From the NCBI RefSeq assembly GCF_034931405.1, contig NZ_JAYGHA010000002.1, positions 62,001 to 126,000 on the forward strand: DNA of 64,000 nucleotides, written 5' to 3'. The first letter of the stretch is position 1; every line of letters begins with the position of its first letter. Shown here piece after piece: positions 24,611 to 32,983 of the stretch. Source of the DNA: RDYJ01 sp034931405 (GTDB lineage: Bacteria; Cyanobacteriota; Cyanobacteriia; Cyanobacteriales; Nostocaceae). Position numbers and translations under genes: made by a program. Below the pieces are notes generated by a model. That model was given only the letters and a program-made list of their open reading frames with translations. It made no database searches and had not been told where the DNA came from.

Positions 24611-26047
24611 ATGAACGATGCTAATAGTGAAAATTTAGCCAGTGAAAAGTTAGATTTGAAAACTAAACTGGCTTATGGTGCTGGAGATTTAGGACCAGCG
24701 ATTACTTCTAATGTTGCTATATTTTTTCTGTTGGTGTTTTTTACGAATGTGGCTGGTATTCCAGCGGGTTTAGCTGGCAGTATTTTGATGATTGGTAAAA
24801 TATGGGATGCTGTTAATGATCCCATTGTGGGCTTATTGACTGACAAAACTAAATCTCGTCGTTGGGGTCGTCGTTTACCTTGGTTGTTATATGGTGCAAT
24901 TCCTTTTGGTATTTTCTTTTTCTTGCAATGGATTGTACCACAATTTAGCTCTGAACCAAGTAGTAATATGTGGCCATTGTTCTGGTATTACGTTGTCATT
25001 GGGATCATATCTCAAGTATTTTTTACTGTGGTTAATTTGCCTTATACGGCAATGACTCCTGAACTATCTCAAGATTACGATGAAAGAACCAGTTTAAATA
25101 GCTTTCGCTTTACTTTTTCTATTGGTGGCAGTATTTTATCATTGATTTTAGCGCAAATTGTTTTTTCAGTGATTGCTAATCCTCAACAACAGTATTTAGT
25201 TTTAGCAGCAATTTGTACTGTGATTTCGACTTTATCTTTATATTGGTGCGTTTATGGAACACGCGATCGCATTATGGCTTTTGAAGCTAAACGTATCCAA
25301 TTGGAAGAACCAGCAGAAATTCCCTTTATTGAACAAATAAAAATCGCCTTCAGTAATCGACCTTTTTTATTTGTAATTGCTATTTATCTTTTTTCTTGGT
25401 TAGGGGTACAAATTACCGCCAGCATTATTCCCTATTTTGTTATTTATTGTATGGGGATGAAAAACTCAGAAGTTCCTACAGTTTTGATTGCGGTGCAAGC
25501 AACGGCTTTATTAATGTTATTTGTTTGGAGTTATTTAAGTAAAAAGTTTGGTAAAAAACTTGTTTATTTTCTGGGAATGAGTTTATGGATAATTGCTGCT
25601 GCGGGATTATTTTTCTTACAACCTAATCAAATTGGTTTAATGTATCTAATGGCTATCATGGCAGGTTGTGGAGTTTCTACAGCTTATTTAATTCCTTGGT
25701 CAATGATTCCCGATGTAATTGAATTAGATGAATTGCAAACCGGACAAAGACGGGAAGGAGTTTTTTATGGTTTCATGGTTTTATTACAAAAGTTTGGTTT
25801 AGCTTTTGGGCTATTTATAGTAGGTAATGCTTTACAAGCATCGGGTTTTAAAGAAACTGTAGTTGGACAAAGTACATTACCTATACAACCTGATTCTGCA
25901 TTGTTAGCTATTAGAATTGCAGTTGGTCCGATACCGACAATTTGTTTAATTATTGGTTTGATTTTGACTTTTTTCTATCCCATTACCCGCGAGATGCACG
26001 CGGAAATTATGTTGAAGTTGCAAGAAAGACGGGAGAATATTGGGTAA
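24611..26047 (+). CDS. GPH-type (glycoside-pentoside-hexuronide) MFS symporter
   Basis: 478 residues with 12 predicted membrane helices. It begins KTKLAYGAGDLGPAI, the GPH/MelB opening, with WDAVNDPIVGLLTDKTKSR (cation- and sugar-binding Asp residues, then the loop motif) and RRWGRRLPW. A second conserved site is the IPDVIELDELQTGQRREG loop between the later helices. The family imports sugars or glycosides with H+ or Na+. A GTG lies 12 bases upstream (24599), but the ATG at 24611 is preferred. The substrate is unknown. Confidence 0.9.
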   Translation: MNDANSENLASEKLDLKTKLAYGAGDLGPAITSNVAIFFLLVFFTNVAGIPAGLAGSILMIGKIWDAVNDPIVGLLTDKTKSRRWGRRLPWLLYGAIPFGIFFFLQWIVPQFSSEPSSNMWPLFWYYVVIGIISQVFFTVVNLPYTAMTPELSQDYDERTSLNSFRFTFSIGGSILSLILAQIVFSVIANPQQQYLVLAAICTVISTLSLYWCVYGTRDRIMAFEAKRIQLEEPAEIPFIEQIKIAFSNRPFLFVIAIYLFSWLGVQITASIIPYFVIYCMGMKNSEVPTVLIAVQATALLMLFVWSYLSKKFGKKLVYFLGMSLWIIAAAGLFFLQPNQIGLMYLMAIMAGCGVSTAYLIPWSMIPDVIELDELQTGQRREGVFYGFMVLLQKFGLAFGLFIVGNALQASGFKETVVGQSTLPIQPDSALLAIRIAVGPIPTICLIIGLILTFFYPITREMHAEIMLKLQERRENIG

Positions 26048-26052
26048 TGGGT

Positions 26053-26169
26053 TTATGAAGAATCTGACTCTTTAAAATATTCAATCCCCATCATAGGTAC
26101 GGAATCAAGAAAATCTTGCCAAAATTCTTGACCAAATTCTTCTATACCTTCAGGAGAGACTAAACTTCA
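26053..26169 (-). pseudogene. Short orphan coding fragment of unknown origin
   Basis: On the minus strand, about 38 sense codons with no start codon read LVSPEGIEEFGQEFWQDFLD, SVPMMG and IEYFKESDSS, ending with TAA at 26053-26055. The balanced, acidic-amphipathic composition looks like real protein, and an upstream in-frame stop cuts it off. It is probably the last part of a deleted gene. No family recognised. Confidence 0.3.
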
Positions 26170-26180
26170 TACATCTGTTA

Positions 26181-27365
26181 TTAGACATATCCCAAAACTG
26201 AAATACCCCAACCAATTAAACCACCACCCAAAACCAACCATGCAGCATTGATGCGATAGCGAATGGCTAAAACTGCGGAAATCAAGAAAATAACTAAACT
26301 AAAAAAATCTATATAAGGCACTTTCTCTATAGTTAAAGTAACTATTCCTAATTGCAATGTGGTCACTACCATTAAAGCCACAGCACTGACATTTACAGCA
26401 TCTAAAAAAGCCCTTGTCCAAGATGAGGAACGTAAGCGAGGAATGAGAGGATTTAAGATCAGAACAAATAAAAATGAAGGGAGAAAAATTCCTAAAGTTG
26501 CCACAATTGCACCAGGTATATCAGCAATTATATATCCTATAAATGTAGCAGTAGAAAGAACTGGACCAGGAGTAAATTGACCAATAGCGATCGCATCTAA
26601 TAACTGCTGTTGTGTTAACCAACCATATTCATTTACTAAACTACCTTGTAAAAATGCAATTAGTAAATAACCACTACCAAATAAAACACTACCAACTTTG
26701 AGAAAAAATAAACCCAACTGCCACAAAGGTACAGATAAATTATTTATTCCTGTAGTGACAACTGCGGTATTCTGAAAAAGTGTACCTGTGGTTAAAAAAG
26801 TCAGCATTAAGTTAGTTTGATTGCTACTGTGTAACCAAATCATTCCTAATATTCCCCCCAATAACAAAGCCACCACTTCATTAACTTTCAGCAACCAAGT
26901 TAATAACACAACTACCACAGCAATTATTAGTAATTGTCTGGTTTTAACTGCTTTCTTCCCTAAACTCCACAGAGCATTTAAAATAATAGCTAAAACGGCA
27001 GGTTTAATGCCATATAGTAAAGGCGAAAACTGGGGTAAACTCCCATAATTAACATACAGCCAAGCAAAAATACCTGTAATCAAAACCGCAGGTAAAATAA
27101 AACAAACACCCGCAATAATTAATCCTAACCATCCTGCATAAATATAACCAATATGAATGGCCATCTCTGTAGAATTAGGCCCAGGAATTAAATTAGTTGC
27201 ACCCAACAAATCCAAAAAATGCTCTTGTGTCAACCACTGACGACGCTTGACTACCTCATCTTCCATCATCGCAATATGGGCAACTGGACCCCCAAAACCA
27301 ATCACACCTAGTTTAAAAAAGAGTTTAGCAACTTCACCCAAGCGACTTAATGGTAAGTTATTCAT
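26181..27365 (-). CDS. chrA: Chromate transporter ChrA (two-domain)
   Basis: 394 residues built of two similar CHR halves. Each half begins with a FFKLGVIGFGGP or FLKVGSVLFGSGY segment and contains a PGP turn: LIPGPNSTEMAIHIGY in the first, QFTPGPVLSTATFIGY in the second. This is the long-chain CHR superfamily, which exports chromate in known members; sulfate or other anions are possible. About ten membrane helices are seen. It is an isolated gene with no chrB regulator nearby. Confidence 0.93.
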   Translation of the reverse strand: MNNLPLSRLGEVAKLFFKLGVIGFGGPVAHIAMMEDEVVKRRQWLTQEHFLDLLGATNLIPGPNSTEMAIHIGYIYAGWLGLIIAGVCFILPAVLITGIFAWLYVNYGSLPQFSPLLYGIKPAVLAIILNALWSLGKKAVKTRQLLIIAVVVVLLTWLLKVNEVVALLLGGILGMIWLHSSNQTNLMLTFLTTGTLFQNTAVVTTGINNLSVPLWQLGLFFLKVGSVLFGSGYLLIAFLQGSLVNEYGWLTQQQLLDAIAIGQFTPGPVLSTATFIGYIIADIPGAIVATLGIFLPSFLFVLILNPLIPRLRSSSWTRAFLDAVNVSAVALMVVTTLQLGIVTLTIEKVPYIDFFSLVIFLISAVLAIRYRINAAWLVLGGGLIGWGISVLGYV

Positions 27366-27465
27366 TTTATTTGTTAAGATGTTTGTTTATAATATAAATT
27401 ACTTGCTCAAGATTAAGAACAGGTTTTGAATGTGAAAAAGTGTAAGAATTCGGGTAAGGTGATAA

Positions 27466-27530
27466 GATCCCCGACTTCTTTTATTTATTATGTCCATAAA
27501 TGATAAAGTGATCTGGTGAAGTCGGGGATC
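27466..27530. repeat. GATCCCCGACTTC inverted-repeat element, copy A
   Basis: Perfect 13-bp ends, GATCCCCGACTTC (27466-27478) and GAAGTCGGGGATC (27518-27530), flank a 39-bp AT-rich centre. The centre is nearly identical in reverse orientation to the copy at 39188-39251. This is a MITE-like element with no coding capacity. Confidence 0.93.
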
Positions 27531-27580
27531 TGGATATGACCGATTGCTATAGGGATAATATTTGATTTATGAAACGATAC

Positions 27581-27645
27581 GTAGGGTGCGTCAGACTGCA
27601 TAAATTCTATCAATAAACAGATTTGTTATATCTGACGCACCCTAC
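27581..27645. repeat. GTAGGGTGCGTCAGA inverted-repeat element
   Basis: Perfect 15-bp terminal inverted repeats GTAGGGTGCGTCAGA (27581-27595) and TCTGACGCACCCTAC (27631-27645) around a 35-bp AT-rich centre. A shorter relative lies at 49891-49917 (GGTGCGTTA/TAACGCACC). Confidence 0.93.
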
Positions 27646-27820
27646 AAATATTTATGAAAAATTAATCAAAGATACTTAATCAATTAACTTAGCATAGTAG
27701 AATAAAAATTATGATCAGAAATATAGTGACTTTTTCAACAGTAGCACTTATTGCATTGTGCAGAATTGACTGTTAGCATGAATAGTTAACAGTCAATTTA
27801 CTCAAAAATTGATGAATAAA

Positions 27821-28340
27821 TTAAGGTGCAGGATTGGGATAGGTATTATAAACTGCATCTATTTCATCCAAAATATCTTTATTAATCTTTTATTTGTGAT
27901 GGGTCAAAAAATATCTGACTAAACCGAGGAACATAACGATCCGGCCAATGAATTTGAAATAAGTCTATATAATCTGTTTGCAATCTTTTCAAACTTTCAT
28001 CTACAGCTTGGATGATATTTTTTCTGTCAACTTTATTTTCTCCATCACGTATCCATTTAAAACCACGTCCAGCACCAATAATTTTAGTAGCAATAATCAA
28101 TTTATCTCTTTGTTGATGTTTTAACCATTCCCCAATATAAGTTTCTGTTAAACTGTATGTTTCAGCGCGGGGTGGTACTGGGTACATTTCCGCAGCATCA
28201 ATAAAGTTAACTCCTTGATCAATAGCATAATCTAGCTGTTCATTAGCTTCAGAAATTGTATTTTGCTGTCCATAGTTCATTGTCCCCAGACAAATTTCTG
28301 ATACTTTTAATTCACTTTCACCAATTTGATTGTATTTCAT
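27821..28340 (-). pseudogene. Aldo/keto reductase (Tas-like) with large internal deletion
   Basis: The N-terminal 150 residues are a normal aldo/keto reductase. They contain EICLGTMNYGQQNT, VNFIDAAEMYPVPP (catalytic Asp and Tyr), DKLIIATKI (catalytic Lys) and LQTDYIDLFQIHWPDRYVP. After IFFDPSQIKD the frame stops. In another frame the next bases read INKDILDEIDAVYNTYPNPA and P, then TAA at 27821-27823, which is the usual C-terminus of this family. About half of the expected ~345-residue protein, including the catalytic His region and most NADPH-binding residues, is missing. The junction also shifts the frame. It cannot encode an active enzyme. Confidence 0.85.
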
Positions 28341-28417
28341 ATTTTTATAGTGTGTATTATTAGTTGATCATGAGTATTTTAACTTAAAATTTCCCAACAA
28401 TTCTGAATATAACCAAT

Positions 28418-29410
28418 TTAGAGACAATTGCTGATTACAGTGACAGCAGTATCTGTAAAGTCACTAAATACCCCATCTATACCTAAGTCAAAAAACAATT
28501 GATATTCCTTTTGGGGGTGGTCTTGAAAATCTCTAGGTAAGAAGCAATTTTCATTGCGAAATGTCCAAGCATGAACTTGCAAATTTTCGCTATGAGCATG
28601 ATTAACTAAGGATGTTGGTGGTTGTAATTTGCCTGTAATATCTCTGGGGATAATTAAGTTTTTATTGACTCCTATTGCTTGTGCATAGTTAGAAATTTCT
28701 TTTAACCCAGATTGACTGACTAAATCTCGATATGTGTGAGGGTTGTTATTAGTCACAAAATCATAGGGTTTACCTGAATCATTGATTAATTGTACTAAGG
28801 GTAAATCTGTTTTTTTTGCTAATTCTTGTAGGTTGCTAACTTCAAATGATTGAATAAATACAGGTATGTTAATTTCATGTAAAGCTGTTAATAAAGGTGC
28901 TTCTAATGGAAGATCAATTAATTTAAAATAAGTTGGATGTTTGGTTTCTGGATAAATACCAATTACCCGACCATTTTCTAACCTTTGATTCTGAACTAAA
29001 GCTATAATTTCCTGTAGTGTAGGAATAGTAAATAATTCATTGTATGTAGCATTTTGAGGACGTATTTGGGGAATACGTTCTTTAGCTGTTAATGTTTTTA
29101 ATTCTGCTAAAGTAAAATCTTCAGTAAACCAACCTGTTTTAAGTTCACCATCAATTATTTTTGTAGTCTTTAGATGAGCAAATTCGGGATGATTAATAAT
29201 ATCGGTAGTTTCGGAGATTTCATTTTCATGACGGGCAATTAAAACCCCATCTTTGGTAATCACTAAATCTGGTTCAATATAATCAGCACCTAAATCAATT
29301 GCTAATTGATATGCTGCTAAAGTATGTTCTGGACGGTATCCGCTTGCACCTCTATGAGCTATAATAATAGGAAGTTGATTTGTGAATAGGGAATCTCTAA
29401 TATTGTCCAT
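28418..29410 (-). CDS. Glycerophosphodiester phosphodiesterase (GDPD family)
   Basis: 330 residues. The TIM-barrel GDPD signature is IIAHRGASGYRPEHTLAAYQ, with catalytic HRG and PEHT, then metal-binding Glu/Asp in GADYIEPDLVITKDG and catalytic ARHE. The end has VHAWTFRNEN and DLGIDGVFSDFTDTA, typical of the barrel's last strands. No clear signal peptide is seen, although bacterial relatives such as GlpQ are often periplasmic. It hydrolyses glycerophosphodiesters to glycerol-3-phosphate and an alcohol, which would give phosphate or carbon. It is divergent from ligA, with 64 bases between. Confidence 0.93.
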   Translation of the reverse strand: MDNIRDSLFTNQLPIIIAHRGASGYRPEHTLAAYQLAIDLGADYIEPDLVITKDGVLIARHENEISETTDIINHPEFAHLKTTKIIDGELKTGWFTEDFTLAELKTLTAKERIPQIRPQNATYNELFTIPTLQEIIALVQNQRLENGRVIGIYPETKHPTYFKLIDLPLEAPLLTALHEINIPVFIQSFEVSNLQELAKKTDLPLVQLINDSGKPYDFVTNNNPHTYRDLVSQSGLKEISNYAQAIGVNKNLIIPRDITGKLQPPTSLVNHAHSENLQVHAWTFRNENCFLPRDFQDHPQKEYQLFFDLGIDGVFSDFTDTAVTVISNCL

Positions 29411-29474
29411 AAGATAGTGTTTCCTATTTTCAATGAATAGCGATAATTATTAATACCTTGCTAGATATTTTGTT

Positions 29475-31529
29475 ATGAGTATTATGATCCAAAATCAGCC
29501 AGAAATTACACGTATAGAAGAACTAAGGCATTTATTACAAAAAGCCAGTTATGCTTATTATGTTCTCGATGCGCCAATAATGGAAGATACGGTCTATGAT
29601 AGACTATATCGGGAATTACAAGAATTAGAAACGAACTATCCAGAATTAATCACTTCTGATAGTCCAACTCAGCGGGTAGGTGAAAGACCTGCAACTCATT
29701 TTACCTCAGTCCGGCATAATATACCCCTTTATAGTTTGGAAAATGCTTTTAATACTGAGGAGTTGGAAACATGGGAACAGCGTTGGCGGCGACACTCACC
29801 ACCTCAGTATTCTTCTGGTGAAGTGGAATATGTGGCAGAGTTAAAAATTGATGGTGCTGCTTTGGCGTTAACTTATGAAAATGGACTGCTGGTAAGAGGT
29901 GTAACTAGAGGTGATGGGGTGATGGGTGAAGACATTACCCAAAATGTGCGGACTATTCGCTCAATTCCTCTACGTTTGAATTTTGACGGGTTAAAAAATA
30001 TCGACAAGGTGGAAGTACGGGGAGAGGTATTTTTACCTTTAGATGTGTTTAAACAAATTAATGAGAAAAGGCAAAAAGCAGGTGAGCAGTTATTTGCTAA
30101 TCCTCGTAATGCTGTAGCTGGTACACTGAGGCAATTAGATCCCCGGATTGTGGCCCAGCGTCAGTTAGATTTCTTTGCTTATACGCTGCATATTACGGGG
30201 ATGGATGACTCTAGTATTGCGAATACTCAATGGGAAGCGTTGGAATTGTTGCAAAGGTTGGGTTTTCGTGTTGATACCAATCATAAACTTTGTCATTCTA
30301 TTAATGAAGTGGCTCAATATTACCAATATTGGGATACTGAACGGCTCAATTCACCTTACATGACTGATGGGGTGGTGGTAAAATTAAATGCTTTTAAACT
30401 GCAAGAACAACTGGGGTTTACACAGAAGTTTCCCCGGTGGGCGATCGCTCTTAAATACGCAGCAGAGGAAGCACCTACCCGTGTAGAAAATATTACGGTC
30501 AATGTGGGCAGAACTGGAGCTTTAACACCGTTGGCGGAAATGCGCCCAGTACAATTAGCAGGTACTACTGTTTCCCGTGCTACCTTACATAATAGCGGTC
30601 GCATTACTCAACTAGATATCCGTATTGGTGATACTGTCATTGTTCGCAAAGCTGGGGAAATCATCCCAGAAGTATTACGGGTAATTAAAGAACTCCGTCC
30701 TGCTGACACTGAACCTTTTACCATGCCTAGCCATTGTCCCGTATGTGGTCAACCGGTGGTGCGGGAATCAGGCGAAGCAGTAACTAGATGTGTAAATGCT
30801 TCCTGTGCTGCCATTCTCAAAGGTGAAATTGAACATTGGGTAAGTCGTGACGCTTTAGACATTAAAGGTATGGGTGAAAAACTGGTGCATCAACTGGTAG
30901 ATAAAGAGTTGGTGCATTCTGTTGGTGATTTATACGAATTGACAGCAGAAAAGTTATGTGCATTAGAACGGATGGGTCAAAAATCGGCACAAAAATTAAT
31001 TAATGCGATCGCACAATCCCAAAATCAACCTTGGTCTAGGGTATTATACGGTTTAGGCATCCGTCACGTAGGTAGTGTCAATGCCCAATTATTAACTGAG
31101 AAATTTACCACCGTTGAACAGTTAACAGCCGCTAAACAATCAGATATTGAAGGCGTTTATGGTATCGGTGCGGAAATTGCCCAATCAGTTTACCAATGGT
31201 TTCGTAATGACGCAAATCAAACTTTGATTTCTCGTCTTCAAGCCATTGGGTTGCAATTTGCTAACACCGAAACACCGAAAGTAGCAGGTGAAACTAATCC
31301 CAAATTTGCTGGTAAAATCTTTGTGGTGACAGGTACTTTACCCACCTTAAAACGGGATGAAGCAAAAGGTTTAATTCAAAAAGCTGGTGGTAAAGTCACA
31401 GATTCTGTAAGTAAAAAGACTGATTTTTTAGTTGTAGGTGCAGATGCAGGTTCTAAGTTAGAAAAAGCCCAATCTTTGGGAATTACACAGTTAGATGAAG
31501 CACAGTTGTTAGAGATGTTGGAGGATTAA
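29475..31529 (+). CDS. ligA: NAD+-dependent DNA ligase LigA
   Basis: 684 residues, full length. Domain order: Ia NAD-binding (YDRLYRELQELE); adenylation domain with catalytic Lys124 in ELKIDGAAL; OB fold with NVGRTGALTPLAEMRPV; zinc finger with Cys pairs CPVC and CVNASC; HhH domain (LERMGQKSAQKLINAI, GIRHVGSVNAQLL); and C-terminal BRCT (about 605-684, VVTGTLPTLKRDEAKGLIQ). It seals Okazaki fragments and repair nicks. The ATGs at 29475 and 29484 are both possible starts. It is a housekeeping gene in a monocistronic setting. Confidence 0.98.
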   Translation: MSIMIQNQPEITRIEELRHLLQKASYAYYVLDAPIMEDTVYDRLYRELQELETNYPELITSDSPTQRVGERPATHFTSVRHNIPLYSLENAFNTEELETWEQRWRRHSPPQYSSGEVEYVAELKIDGAALALTYENGLLVRGVTRGDGVMGEDITQNVRTIRSIPLRLNFDGLKNIDKVEVRGEVFLPLDVFKQINEKRQKAGEQLFANPRNAVAGTLRQLDPRIVAQRQLDFFAYTLHITGMDDSSIANTQWEALELLQRLGFRVDTNHKLCHSINEVAQYYQYWDTERLNSPYMTDGVVVKLNAFKLQEQLGFTQKFPRWAIALKYAAEEAPTRVENITVNVGRTGALTPLAEMRPVQLAGTTVSRATLHNSGRITQLDIRIGDTVIVRKAGEIIPEVLRVIKELRPADTEPFTMPSHCPVCGQPVVRESGEAVTRCVNASCAAILKGEIEHWVSRDALDIKGMGEKLVHQLVDKELVHSVGDLYELTAEKLCALERMGQKSAQKLINAIAQSQNQPWSRVLYGLGIRHVGSVNAQLLTEKFTTVEQLTAAKQSDIEGVYGIGAEIAQSVYQWFRNDANQTLISRLQAIGLQFANTETPKVAGETNPKFAGKIFVVTGTLPTLKRDEAKGLIQKAGGKVTDSVSKKTDFLVVGADAGSKLEKAQSLGITQLDEAQLLEMLED

Positions 31530-31623
31530 CCGGATCTAAAAGGTAACATCATGAAGTAATTGTCTATGATTGACACTTAATTCATGTATAAAAATGATTC
31601 ACCCATCTCATTTTAACTAAATC

Positions 31624-32541
31624 ATGCATCAAACTTCCGGCCGCTGGCGTTTAGGACTCGGTTTATCGTTATTAACTGTATTTTTATGGGGAATTTTACC
31701 AATTGCTTTAAAGATAACACTGCAAGTTTTAGATGTTTACACCGTCATTTGGTTTCGTTTTTTAATGTCCTTTGTTTTGCTGGGAATTTATTTATCTGTG
31801 CAGCAAAAATTACCAACCATAGAACAATTAAGTTCTAGTTCGGGAAAATTATTAGCAATAGCGACAATATTTTTGGGTAGTAATTATTTTTGCTTCATGC
31901 AAGGTTTAGCATTAACAACAGCTGCTAACGCAGAAGTAATAATTCAGTTAGCTGGGATTTTATTTGGTTTTGGTGGTTTAGTGATTTTTAAAGAACGTTA
32001 TACATTACGTCAATGGCTTGGTATTAGTATCTTAACTTTAGGTTTTCTGTTGTTTTTTAAAGACCAATTAGCTAATTTAATCACAGCACAAGGACAATAT
32101 CTTTTAGGCAGTGGGTTAATTGTTTTAGGTGCAGTTGCATGGGCTATTTACGCCTTGGCACAAAAGCAACTATTACATTCTTTATCATCTTCTAGTATTA
32201 TGCTGATAATTTACGGTGGCTGCGCTTTATTATTTACTCCCTTTGTTAAAATTTCCACAATTTTTAGCCTTGATATTCTACATTTAATAACACTGCTATT
32301 TTGCGGGTTAAATACTTTAATTGCCTATGGTGCTTTTGCCGAATCATTAGAACATTGGGAAGCTTCCAGAGTGAGTGCAGTTTTAGCTTTAGCTCCCATT
32401 ATCACTTTAATAGCTGTTGAGTTGGTAGCAGGTATTTTTCCTAATCTTATTCCCCCAGAACACATTACCTTAATAGGAATTATTGGCGCTTTATTAGTTG
32501 TTTCTGGTTCAGTAGCGATCACTTTAGGCAAATCTCAGTAA
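31624..32541 (+). CDS. DMT-superfamily EamA transporter
   Basis: 305 residues with ten hydrophobic segments in two EamA repeats. The first starts LSLLTVFLWGILPIALKI and has WFRFLMSFVLLGIYL. The second starts LGSGLIVLGAVAWAIYALAQ and ends LAPIITLIAVELVAGIF. This is the drug/metabolite transporter type that exports amino acids or metabolites; the substrate is unknown. Few charged residues lie in the membrane part. It follows ligA in the same direction after 94 bases but probably has its own promoter. Confidence 0.9.
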   Translation: MHQTSGRWRLGLGLSLLTVFLWGILPIALKITLQVLDVYTVIWFRFLMSFVLLGIYLSVQQKLPTIEQLSSSSGKLLAIATIFLGSNYFCFMQGLALTTAANAEVIIQLAGILFGFGGLVIFKERYTLRQWLGISILTLGFLLFFKDQLANLITAQGQYLLGSGLIVLGAVAWAIYALAQKQLLHSLSSSSIMLIIYGGCALLFTPFVKISTIFSLDILHLITLLFCGLNTLIAYGAFAESLEHWEASRVSAVLALAPIITLIAVELVAGIFPNLIPPEHITLIGIIGALLVVSGSVAITLGKSQ

Positions 32542-32983
32542 TATCAATGCTAGATAATTTATATTTGATTAAATTATTTGATTAAATAATTTATCATCAT
32601 TAATTTAATTTAATATAAAATTAAATAAAAAATAATATCAATAAGATTACCAAATTCTGTCAGAATTTAGTAATTTGCACCTAAGTTTTTTAAATTTTAT
32701 TATTTATATTTAAAGCTACATAATCAACACTGAGGTAGAACTTTATTTATTTTGCTAGGCTTTTATAAGAACATATAAATGCTATCTAATTCAACAAAGC
32801 TACATCAAATTAGATAGTTATTTCTATTACCTTATTAACAGTTAATTTTTTATTCAAGACAAAAAATCTCAAAACTATCCAGAAGACTGAAGTAAACAAC
32901 AGTATATAAATTAATCAACAGGGTGTCTGAGAAACTACCAAATTTAACGCCTCGCTAGACAACATCAATGAAATATTTGAGCG
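32542..32983. other. AT-rich intergenic region
   Basis: About 440 bases of very AT-rich DNA. It holds an AAATTATT/AATAATTT palindrome (near 32571-32594) and a 10-bp inverted repeat CTATCTAATT/AATTAGATAG (32782-32818), which may end the EamA transcript or lead the next gene. No gene or STRR is visible. Confidence 0.6.

Larger units (their letters stand above)
27366..27820. other. Intergenic region with two inverted-repeat elements and a truncated reading frame
   Basis: Holds the GATCCCCGACTTC element (27466-27530) and the GTAGGGTGCGTCAGA element (27581-27645). A 12-bp inverted repeat AATTGACTGTTA/TAACAGTCAATT lies at 27764-27798. At 27711-27776 a 21-codon plus-strand frame (MIRNIVTFSTVALIALC...) looks like a signal peptide cut off by the last inverted repeat. 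No complete gene is supported. Confidence 0.65.
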
